Shown here one piece after another: positions 9,242 through 16,638 of a stretch of DNA of 64,000 nt (the stretch's first letter is position 1; every line of letters begins with the position of its first letter). The position numbers and the translations under genes are program-made. The notes under the pieces were generated by a model that worked only from the letters and a program-made list of their open reading frames with translations, did no database searches and was not told the origin of the DNA. Source of the stretch: Clostridiales bacterium (lineage in GTDB: Bacteria > Bacillota > Clostridia > Saccharofermentanales > Saccharofermentanaceae); contig JAFWPB010000017.1 of NCBI GenBank assembly GCA_017545245.1, positions 1-64,000 of the forward strand. Reading direction: 5' to 3'.

Positions 9242-10828
9242 TCAAATCCGTGCAATACCATAGTCTTTACAGATATTTGTAAATTCTTTCGACTCCGCAA
9301 AGGAATCCAGCACTTCTTCTCTTGTCATGCTGCCGGAAAGCTTGCTCTCCCAGTAGATCCGGCCGGCCAGATCCGGCTCGCGTCCCATGTAGGTACGGTA
9401 AACAGAAGCGATAAATTCCTCATCAGAAAGATGCTTATTCTCAAACTCCTCGGAGGTAAAGAAAGATCTTGCCGCGCGGGAACCGGAAACCTCACGGTTC
9501 GTTAACGCCAGACTCCAGTAGGAAAGTCCTTTTGCCTCTGCATCACGCATCAGGCACTGCTCGTAAAGACGGAGCGCAAATCTTGACGCACTCTGTGACG
9601 GAACCGTTGCCACCGCTCCGGATGCACCCGGCTTGATGCCGTAAACAGCGCAGAGGTTGCACCATTCTTTCGAGTTGATGAAGCCATTCACGATGCTTGC
9701 CCTGGACTTGCCATTGCTGAGTTGTCCCAGCCAGTAAGCTTTGCCTTCCGCGTCCGCCTCACGGTCGAAGAATGTCTTGTAAAGCACATCCATAAACTGG
9801 TCATTTGAAAATCCACGGTTAGCAAATTCGCCTGAATCGATCAGGAAGAATCTGGCGCAGTCGGCACCCGTGTATCCTTCTTTATCTACGCGGTCGATCC
9901 AGAAATCCTTGCCCGGCTCATCGGACGCACGTCCCAGCGCGACCACATAAAGACGCTCAATAAAGTCGGAGAATGAAGACCCTGAAAGCAGGACCTCCGG
10001 CACCGTCGTGTCGAAATACAGTTTCGTCGATTCCTTTTCAAAAGCACTGATCTTGAGGGCGTCGACCTCGATTTCTTTACTCGCCGAATACTTCACCATC
10101 TTGGCCAGTTTCGTGCTCGACCCGATCTTCAGCTCGCTGATATTGTTGCCATAGCACTTCAACACGCCAAGATTCGGGCTCCGGCTCACGTCCAGCTTCG
10201 TGATCGCATTATTGAAACACTGCAGATCGGCAAGTTCTTTTGCAAATTGAAGATCCAGAGCATCGATCTGGTTTCTCTGGCAGGACAGGAACTGCAGCAC
10301 GGTCGAGTGGCTGACATCCAGTTTCTGAAGCTGGTTATCTCCGCAATACAAGATCACGAGTCCCGTGTTTTTCTCAATATTCAGTTCTGTCAGCTGATTG
10401 TTCTGGCAATACAGGAACATCAGGTTCTTGTTCTGGCTTAAGTCCAGCGTCGTGAGCATATTCTTTCCACACTTGAGAAGCGTGAGTTCGCGGAAATATC
10501 CGATTCCCTTGAGCGACTGGATCTCCATGGATTCGACGTCGATTTCCTTGACCTGGTCAAGTTCGCTCTGGTACAGTTTGCCGTCGTTGTTCAGATCGAA
10601 TCTCTTCACATATTCCAGGAATTTTTCATCTTCAAAAGAACTGGCGTCGAGATTGATATACCCTTCTGGAAGGAAGTCTTCGTCGTCTTCTGTCTCAGAT
10701 GTACCTCCGGCTTCTACAGTCTTCGAATCCGCCAGATCTGCACGTGTGAATTTGCCCGGAAGAACTGTACAAGTTACTGCCAGTCCGAGCGTCAGAGCCA
10801 GTGCAATCGCTCTTACTCGCTTACTCAT
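9242..10828 (-). CDS. Secreted EF-hand, leucine-rich and DUF4214 protein (shorter paralogue)
   Basis: A 528-residue exported protein with signal peptide (1-30). It has a calcium-loop-like segment DLNNDGKLYQSE (78-89), then a run of about 21-residue leucine-rich repeats of the LTxLDxSxNxxL type (about 95-240). About four DUF4214 modules follow from residue 285 to the end, recognisable by repeated RxxDxxGxxYWxxxL segments. LRR regions of this kind bind proteins or glycans; DUF4214 has no agreed function. It lies 49 bases downstream of the similar gene at 10878, so the two are probably co-transcribed. ATG with AAGAGGTGC upstream. Adhesion or surface-layer role is inferred only. Confidence 0.85.
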   Translation of the reverse strand: MSKRVRAIALALTLGLAVTCTVLPGKFTRADLADSKTVEAGGTSETEDDEDFLPEGYINLDASSFEDEKFLEYVKRFDLNNDGKLYQSELDQVKEIDVESMEIQSLKGIGYFRELTLLKCGKNMLTTLDLSQNKNLMFLYCQNNQLTELNIEKNTGLVILYCGDNQLQKLDVSHSTVLQFLSCQRNQIDALDLQFAKELADLQCFNNAITKLDVSRSPNLGVLKCYGNNISELKIGSSTKLAKMVKYSASKEIEVDALKISAFEKESTKLYFDTTVPEVLLSGSSFSDFIERLYVVALGRASDEPGKDFWIDRVDKEGYTGADCARFFLIDSGEFANRGFSNDQFMDVLYKTFFDREADAEGKAYWLGQLSNGKSRASIVNGFINSKEWCNLCAVYGIKPGASGAVATVPSQSASRFALRLYEQCLMRDAEAKGLSYWSLALTNREVSGSRAARSFFTSEEFENKHLSDEEFIASVYRTYMGREPDLAGRIYWESKLSGSMTREEVLDSFAESKEFTNICKDYGIARI

Positions 10829-10877
10829 TTCTTAAGCACCTCTTTCCATTCTTTTTCTACCTTTCTATTTTTCAATA

Positions 10878-13220
10878 TCAAATCGTGCCGCGCTCGATTC
10901 CGTACGAAGCACATATATTCGTAAATTCAGGACTCTCTCCGAAGAATTCCATTACTCTTCTTCTGGTCCAGCCGTCTATTTTCAGTTTTGCGACCCAATA
11001 TGCAAATCCTTCCGGTTCCGGTGTTCTATCCATGAACGTACGGTACAGTCTCAAAACATATTCTTCGTCTCCTGTGTTGAAATTCTGGAATTCCTCACTC
11101 TCGAAGAATTCTCTGGCTGCCTGACAGCCTGTCTTCTCAAGATTCGTGAGTGCCAGGCTCCAGTAATTGAGGCCATCCTGTTCCGGGTCACGATTCAGGC
11201 AGCGGGTGTAAAGTCTCGTTGCAAAACCGATGGCCGGGTCAGATGCAAATTCCGCTTTATGGGAAACCGCACCGGATCGTACACCATATTTCGCACAGAC
11301 ATTGCACCACTCAGTAGATTCAATAAAATTGTTCACTACTTCTTCCCGTGTTCTTCTTCCGCTTATGATTTCAGAGAACCAGTAGCTCTTGCCGGAAAAC
11401 TCAGAATCGCGGTCAAAGAAAATATGGTAAAGTGTCTCGATAAAATCACTTACACTCAGTTTGCGGTTCATGAATTCCGGTGCTTCGAGAAGGAAATAGC
11501 GTGCACAGTCGGCACCTGTACGATGGCCGCTCACGACCTCGTTCGTCCAGAACTCCTTTCCTTCCGGTTCAGAATTCCTGTTCAACGCCTGGACATACAG
11601 ACGTTCCACGAAATCCTGGAATACCGGTGCTTCCGTCACTATTGGCGTCGGAGCAGGCGTATCGGTTGGAGTGTCAATCGGTGTTACTGTCGGGCTCACC
11701 GGCTCGCCTGGGGTCACGATCGGCGTGATGGTTGGTTCAACGGGAGTCACGATCGGAGTGATTATCTCCGTAGGTGTAGGAGTAATTGTGACCGTCACTT
11801 CCGGCGGAACTTCAGTAGGCGTAGGGGTCGGTGTATCTGTCGGTGTCACGGTCGGATCCGAAGGCGTCCCCGTGGTGACCAGTTCTGTCGACTTATCCAC
11901 ATAAAGACCATACACGCCGTAAGCCTTTTCTGCAGCCTTCTCGTAGGAGTCAAACTCGCTTCCTTCCTTGCGCTCTGTTGTCTTGACCGTATCCAGGATG
12001 TTACGGCACTTGGAAATATCGAGTTTTTCGATAGCATTCAGATAGCAGGACAGTACATCCAGGTCTGTATTCCGGCTGACATTCAGCGTCTGGAGTTGAT
12101 TGTCCGAACACGAGAGCACTTTCAGGTTTACATTGTTTGTGAGATTCAATGCCCGGATCTCATTCTCAAAACAGTAGAAGTACTGCAGATACTTGGCCTG
12201 GGAAACATTGACGGCGGTCAATTGATTCCTTGAGCAGTTCAGTTCCTGAAGCTGTCCGCACTTACTTACATCCAGCGTGGAAAGTATGCACTCCGGGCAG
12301 TCCAGCTTCTCAAGATAGATATTCTCCGTGAGCGACAGTCTTTCTAGCGGATTTTCGCCGCAGTACAAAGATCTCAGCTGCAGGTTCCGGCTCAAGTCCA
12401 GGCTCTCCAGCTCCGAAGCCGCACACTTCAGTTCTTTTAACGAAGTACAGGAGGAAACATCCAGTTTCGCCATACGGCTGTGGCTGACATCCAAAGACGA
12501 CAGGGACGAGCAGCCCGTCAGAAGAAGAGTGCTATTCGTTTCTTTCGATCCGAGCGTTCTGTCTTCATCGTTGCACTCAAAGAACAGGAGCTCGGTCAGG
12601 TTTTTGCACCCGGAAACATTGACCATGCTCAAGGACTGGTTGGTCGAACAGTCCAGATACTTCAGATTCATAAGGCTCGGAAGCTCCAGGCGCTGCAGCT
12701 TGGTCTGGCGGCAGGTGACCTTCTCGAGTTTGGACTCACTGCTGACGATCAACGTGGTCAGTTCATTCTGCGTGCAGTCCAGTTCTTTTAGATTCGTATT
12801 ATTTTTCAGGAGCAGGGACTTGATCTCATTGCAGGAGCAATCCAGATACTCCAGGTTCGTGTTGTTGCTGACATCCAGGACCGTGATCAGGTTGCAGGAA
12901 CAGTTCAGACGCCGAAGCGAGGTAAAATACCCGATTCCGGTCATATCCGTCACTTTCAGGAAAGGAAGATTCATGCTCATGACAAGCGCGATCTCCGCGG
13001 CACTCAAGGTCCCGTCGTTGTCCGTATCGAACTTGCTGACGTACTTGCGGAAAGCATCGTCCGGAAAAGACTCCTCGCTGATCACGACTGAAGATATATT
13101 TTCAGAACCATACCATGCCAGAACGTCGCCTGCTCCAGAGATATTGCTTCCCAGCCCCACAGAGCCAAGAGCCATCCCCGCCGCCAACGTCAATCCCAGA
13201 ACACTCTTTCCTCTCGACAT
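10878..13220 (-). CDS. Secreted EF-hand, leucine-rich and DUF4214 protein (longer paralogue)
   Basis: A 780-residue paralogue of the next gene. After a signal peptide (about 1-35) comes an EF-hand-like loop DTDNDGTLSAAE (65-76). A longer LRR array follows (about 90-430) with many NxTxLxxLDCSxNxL repeats. A Thr/Pro linker (about 450-520) joins it to four DUF4214 modules (about 525-780). The ATG at 13220 follows AAGGAGAG; an upstream in-frame ATG at 13244 lacks a ribosome site. Transcribed from an extended -10 promoter at 13260. The shared order of EF-hand, LRR and DUF4214 shows that this pair arose by duplication; the shorter copy lost repeats and the linker. Confidence 0.87.
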   Translation of the reverse strand: MSRGKSVLGLTLAAGMALGSVGLGSNISGAGDVLAWYGSENISSVVISEESFPDDAFRKYVSKFDTDNDGTLSAAEIALVMSMNLPFLKVTDMTGIGYFTSLRRLNCSCNLITVLDVSNNTNLEYLDCSCNEIKSLLLKNNTNLKELDCTQNELTTLIVSSESKLEKVTCRQTKLQRLELPSLMNLKYLDCSTNQSLSMVNVSGCKNLTELLFFECNDEDRTLGSKETNSTLLLTGCSSLSSLDVSHSRMAKLDVSSCTSLKELKCAASELESLDLSRNLQLRSLYCGENPLERLSLTENIYLEKLDCPECILSTLDVSKCGQLQELNCSRNQLTAVNVSQAKYLQYFYCFENEIRALNLTNNVNLKVLSCSDNQLQTLNVSRNTDLDVLSCYLNAIEKLDISKCRNILDTVKTTERKEGSEFDSYEKAAEKAYGVYGLYVDKSTELVTTGTPSDPTVTPTDTPTPTPTEVPPEVTVTITPTPTEIITPIVTPVEPTITPIVTPGEPVSPTVTPIDTPTDTPAPTPIVTEAPVFQDFVERLYVQALNRNSEPEGKEFWTNEVVSGHRTGADCARYFLLEAPEFMNRKLSVSDFIETLYHIFFDRDSEFSGKSYWFSEIISGRRTREEVVNNFIESTEWCNVCAKYGVRSGAVSHKAEFASDPAIGFATRLYTRCLNRDPEQDGLNYWSLALTNLEKTGCQAAREFFESEEFQNFNTGDEEYVLRLYRTFMDRTPEPEGFAYWVAKLKIDGWTRRRVMEFFGESPEFTNICASYGIERGTI

Positions 13221-13259
13221 GCTTCTCTCCTTACGCAAATACACATTATTTCAGGAAAG

Positions 13260-13268
13260 ATTATAACA
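13260..13268 (-). promoter_or_regulatory. Extended -10 promoter of the LRR-DUF4214 pair
   Basis: Minus strand TGTTATAAT, a perfect TGnTATAAT box, about 40 bases before the start codon. No convincing -35. Confidence 0.55.
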
Positions 13269-13443
13269 CGCCACTTTGACAAAAACACCCCTGAAACGGC
13301 TATGTGACAGAACTCTCACTTAGCTCGAAACGCTTTGACGCAACAGGCCACGCATGAGCAAATAGGGTCTACCAAAGCCAGCCGCGTCGCCAGTGCTTTT
13401 GCCAAGTGATAAGGCGAAGGCATGAACTGCAACGCGGTATCAA
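13269..13443. other. Non-coding left part of the divergent intergenic region
   Basis: Lies between the promoter of the LRR-DUF4214 genes and array A. It is richer in G+C than the array and includes short similar pieces such as CAGTGCTTTTGCC and AAGGCGAAGG. No coding sequence, hairpin with T run or known RNA is recognised. Confidence 0.5.
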
Positions 13444-13667
13444 TTACAGTATAAATCGCGATTTTATCTCGCTATACTGTAATGAAAAGCGATTACAGTA
13501 TGATTTCCAAAAAGCACGAAAAAAACTGTAAAATCAAGTGCTTTTCGAGCAGAATCTTTGACATTTACAGTATGAAAAGCACTTTCCCCTCTTCTGTACT
13601 GTAATCGACCTCGAAAAGGGGCTGATTTTACAGTATAAATGCAGGATTTTGTGAATCTGTACTGTAA
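13444..13667. repeat. Array A: eight alternately inverted TTACAGTA boxes in four units
   Basis: Forward boxes TTACAGTA start at 13444, 13493, 13565 and 13628. Inverted boxes TACTGTAA start at 13475, 13524 (variant AACTGTAA), 13597 and 13660. Each forward/inverted pair has box starts 31 or 32 bp apart, giving units of 39, 39, 40 and 40 bp. Gaps between units are 10, 33 and 23 bp. Unit interiors differ but are A+T-rich, and unit 3 contains AAAAGCACTTT. It lies between divergent genes. Confidence 0.95.
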
Positions 13668-13783
13668 TGCCAAAATCACGTCGTGTCAATCATCTACAAA
13701 AAAGAATGTTGCAGATCCTGTTCATGTATAAAAACAATCTCTGAAGAAGCCCTCTAAACTTCGGTGCCGCAACCTCCAAGTCA

Positions 13784-13792
13784 TGATATACT
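13784..13792 (+). promoter_or_regulatory. Extended -10 box directly before the response regulator start
   Basis: TGATATACT ends 6 bases before the ATG at 13799, and no Shine-Dalgarno is present. A transcript starting about 7 bases after the -10 would begin at the ATG, giving a leaderless mRNA. Confidence 0.5.
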
Positions 13793-13798
13793 ATCCAT

Positions 13799-14542
13799 AT
13801 GAAAGAGCGATTTGATTGTTTGATTATAGATGATGAACGGGTACTTGCAGACAATACATGTGAGTACTTTAATATGTTCGATGTGAAGACGATGGCGGTG
13901 TACAGCCAGGCGGAGGCGCTTGCTTTTTTCGAGGAAAAAGAGGCGGCGTTGATCCTTCTGGACATCAACCTCGGAGACGGCAGCGGCTTTGAGCTTTGCA
14001 AGCAGATCCGCCAGACACTGAACATCCCGATCCTTTTTATCTCAGCAAGGAATACCGACGATGATAAGATCATCGCACTCAATATCGGGGGTGACGACTA
14101 TGTCGAAAAGCCCTATTCTCTTGGCGTGCTGCTGGCCAAGGTCAAAGTCATCCTGCGGCGTTTTGCGCAGGCCGGCGACGTGGCGGCTGGCACCACTGGA
14201 ACCGCAGAAGCAGGCGCGGATGCGTCTTCAGAAGGCATCTTCGACGACGGCCGGCTCCGTCTGGATTTCCCGAACCGCACGCTGACTGTAAATGGCGAGG
14301 AAAGAAAGCTGACCAGCCTGGAGTACACACTCCTTCAGTACCTGATTGAGAACAAAGACCGCCTGATCACGAAAGCAGAGCTTTTCGATAATGTATGGAA
14401 AGACAAGTTCACATCGGACGGTACGCTGAATGTGCATGTACGGAAGATCCGCGAAGCGATCGAAGCCGACCCGCAGAATCCGAAGTACATCATCACGGTC
14501 TGGAAAGAGGGCTACAAGTTCAACTCGGGGGCAAACGCATGA
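13799..14542 (+). CDS. OmpR-family response regulator (VncR-like)
   Basis: Two-component transcription factor of 247 residues. The receiver has Asp pair 11-12, phosphoacceptor Asp55 in LILLDINLGD and the YVEKPYS lysine. An Ala/Gly/Thr-rich linker (about 125-145) leads to an OmpR-type winged helix with GTLNVHVRKIREAI as the recognition region. It overlaps the kinase gene by 4 bases (ATGA). With the kinase and the FtsX-type exporter the set matches Vnc/Bce-type envelope-stress modules. A likely operator is the TTTAAG repeat before the ABC genes. No Shine-Dalgarno is seen, only a -10 box 6 bases upstream. Confidence 0.9.
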   Translation: MKERFDCLIIDDERVLADNTCEYFNMFDVKTMAVYSQAEALAFFEEKEAALILLDINLGDGSGFELCKQIRQTLNIPILFISARNTDDDKIIALNIGGDDYVEKPYSLGVLLAKVKVILRRFAQAGDVAAGTTGTAEAGADASSEGIFDDGRLRLDFPNRTLTVNGEERKLTSLEYTLLQYLIENKDRLITKAELFDNVWKDKFTSDGTLNVHVRKIREAIEADPQNPKYIITVWKEGYKFNSGANA

Positions 14543-15789
14543 AGAAAGCACCGTTTATCGTCCTCCTTGTGCTCACCTTTCTACTGGAAGCCATCCTCTG
14601 CTACACCTTGTATCACAAAATATCCTTCGTTGAGCAAGACCCGGTCGAGATCAACCGTTGCCGGATGAGCGTAACGGATAACTTCGGAAACGAAGCTGCC
14701 TATGACAGAACACTCGACTACGTTGTCCTTGACGCAGACGGGCAAGTGCTTTTCCGGACGAAAGAAGGATTAGCCGAGAATATCAGTGCCGCAGTCCGAA
14801 ACAGCGATACGATCCTGCCCATCGAGAAAAACGGCGCAAAGCTCGGTACGATCTTGTTCCGTAACACTGTTACCGACAAGATAAACGCGTATAAGAAGCA
14901 GATCATCGGCGTGCTCATTGTGTGTTCTTTCGTGCAGATCGCGCTTGTCGTCAGTTATTTCATTTACCTGAAGAAACGCATTACTGATCCTTTCCAGCGC
15001 CTTTCGGAGTTTGCCGTGCGCGTGGCGGGAGGCAATCTCGATGTGCCGCTCGAACTCGACCGGAAACACGTGTTCGGAGATTTCACCGAGGCTTTTGACC
15101 TGATGAGAAGCGAGCTGAAGAAGGCACGGGCTGCCGAGAAGAAAGCAATCGACGATAAAAAAGAACTGGTCGCGAAGCTTTCGCACGATATTAAGACGCC
15201 GGTCGCATCGATCAAGTCGACGTCGGAGATCGGCTACGAAGTGACGAAGGAAGATAAGACGAAAGAGTTCTTCAACCTCATCAACGTCAAGTCCGACCAG
15301 ATCACCGTGCTCGTTGAAAACCTCTTCAACTCAAGCGTTCAGGACATCACGGAGATTTCCGTGAATCCCGTGGAGTATGACAGCGCGGTGGTAGAAGAAT
15401 TGATCCGGAATTCTGACTACCTGAAGAAAGCCGGAGACTTCAAGATTCCCTCCTGCCGTGTCTTCATTGACAAGCTCCGTCTTCAGCAGGTTTTCGACAA
15501 TCTTTTTATGAACTCTTATAAATATGCAGATACGGAAATCACTGTTGAAGCAGATATACAATCGGAATACCTTGTCATCACGATCACGGACAAGGGTTCG
15601 GGTGTCCCAGAGCAGGAACTTCCTCTTCTTAAAGAGAAATATAAGCGTGGCTCCAACACTTCGGATAAGGACGGCGCGGGTCTTGGGCTGTTTCTTACCG
15701 ATTATTTCATCAGTAACATGGATGGAAAAATGGTGATGGAAAACGCGCAGCCTGGCTTCTCTGTAAGCCTTTACATCCGCCTGCTCTGA
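14539..15789 (+). CDS. Sensor histidine kinase (VncS-like)
   Basis: Membrane histidine kinase of 416 residues. A first transmembrane helix (about 5-25), an extracytoplasmic loop of roughly 95 residues and a second helix (about 121-143) are followed by HAMP (about 145-200). His216 lies in LSHDIKTPVAS, and the ATPase domain contains the DKGSGVPEQ and GAGLGLFLTDYF nucleotide-binding boxes. Translation starts at the ATG overlapping the regulator stop. It probably senses an antimicrobial or its transporter complex, as in related ABC-linked kinases; the ligand is unknown. Confidence 0.9.
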   Translation: MKKAPFIVLLVLTFLLEAILCYTLYHKISFVEQDPVEINRCRMSVTDNFGNEAAYDRTLDYVVLDADGQVLFRTKEGLAENISAAVRNSDTILPIEKNGAKLGTILFRNTVTDKINAYKKQIIGVLIVCSFVQIALVVSYFIYLKKRITDPFQRLSEFAVRVAGGNLDVPLELDRKHVFGDFTEAFDLMRSELKKARAAEKKAIDDKKELVAKLSHDIKTPVASIKSTSEIGYEVTKEDKTKEFFNLINVKSDQITVLVENLFNSSVQDITEISVNPVEYDSAVVEELIRNSDYLKKAGDFKIPSCRVFIDKLRLQQVFDNLFMNSYKYADTEITVEADIQSEYLVITITDKGSGVPEQELPLLKEKYKRGSNTSDKDGAGLGLFLTDYFISNMDGKMVMENAQPGFSVSLYIRLL

Positions 15790-15802
15790 ACCGGAAATAC
15801 GA

Positions 15803-15860
15803 TTTAAGAAAGATTTAAGACTTCCTTAAAGGCACTTAAGGGTTGAAATCGTATGATAAT
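15803..15860 (+). promoter_or_regulatory. Probable response-regulator operator and promoter of the ABC genes
   Basis: Four similar hexamers, TTTAAG (15803), TTTAAG (15814), CTTAAA (15825) and CTTAAG (15835), are spaced 11, 11 and 10 bases, one helical turn each, as expected for tandem OmpR-type dimers. They precede a TATGATAAT -10 region (15852-15860) that has no -35 hexamer, typical of an activator-dependent promoter. Confidence 0.6.
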
Positions 15861-15881
15861 GCCATAAGGAGGCGACAAGCT

Positions 15882-16637
15882 ATGAGAAACATTATTGAAA
15901 CCAAGAAACTTTGCAAAACTTTTTCCAACGGTGGCGTACAGCAGCACGTTCTTAGAAATATCGATCTGGAGATCCGTGAAGGTGATTTCACGGTCATCAT
16001 GGGCGCATCAGGAGCAGGTAAATCCACACTGCTTTATGCACTCTCCGGAATGGACAAGCCGACACTCGGCGACATTACTTTCAACGACAAGCTCATCACG
16101 AAGATGAACACAGACCAACTCGCTCTCTTCCGTAGAAGCAACTGCGGATTCGTCTTCCAGCAGACCTACCTGGTAGATTCCATGAGTGTTCTGGATAACG
16201 TCCTCTCTGCTGCACTTCTGGTTGAAAAGAATAAAAAGACCGCTGTGAAGAAGGCAAAAGAACTGCTGACGGCAGTGGATATCGATGAGCCGCTTTGGAA
16301 CAAGTTCCCGTCCCAGATTTCCGGTGGTGAAGCGCAGCGTGTAGGTATTGCAAGAGCACTGGTTAACTCCCCGAAGCTTGTCTTCGCCGATGAGCCGACA
16401 GGCGCACTGAACTCCAAAACCGGTAAAGACGTCCTCGATGTACTCACCCGTTTCAACCAGAAAGGCCAGTCCATCGTCATGGTCACCCACGATATCAACA
16501 GCGCCCGCCGCGCAAACCGCATCCTTTACGTAAAAGATGGTGAGATCGCCGGCGAACTCGAGCTCGGTGCCTACGTTTCCGGCGACAAGGACCGCCACCA
16601 GAATCTTCGCGATTTCTTAAGCGGAATGGGGTGGTAA
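15882..16637 (+). CDS. ABC transporter ATP-binding protein (FtsE/LolD type)
   Basis: ATPase of 251 residues that powers the neighbouring FtsX-type permease. Walker A GASGAGKST is at 41-49, the signature segment is ISGGEAQRVGIARAL, and Walker B is LVFADEPTGAL followed by the H-loop VMVTHDI. The ATG at 15882 is chosen over an upstream in-frame ATG (15843) because AAGGAGG lies 9 bases before it and family alignment begins here. It is followed 1 base later by the permease, with the proposed regulator operator upstream. Role: resistance to, or sensing of, cell-envelope peptides is inferred from the operon type. Confidence 0.92.
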   Translation: MRNIIETKKLCKTFSNGGVQQHVLRNIDLEIREGDFTVIMGASGAGKSTLLYALSGMDKPTLGDITFNDKLITKMNTDQLALFRRSNCGFVFQQTYLVDSMSVLDNVLSAALLVEKNKKTAVKKAKELLTAVDIDEPLWNKFPSQISGGEAQRVGIARALVNSPKLVFADEPTGALNSKTGKDVLDVLTRFNQKGQSIVMVTHDINSARRANRILYVKDGEIAGELELGAYVSGDKDRHQNLRDFLSGMGW

Positions 16638-16638
16638 T

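Noticed and set aside
13444-13667. CRISPR array or small protein genes in array A
   Set aside because: Boxes are only 8 bp and alternate in orientation; the open frames here are short, overlap the boxes and lack ribosome sites.
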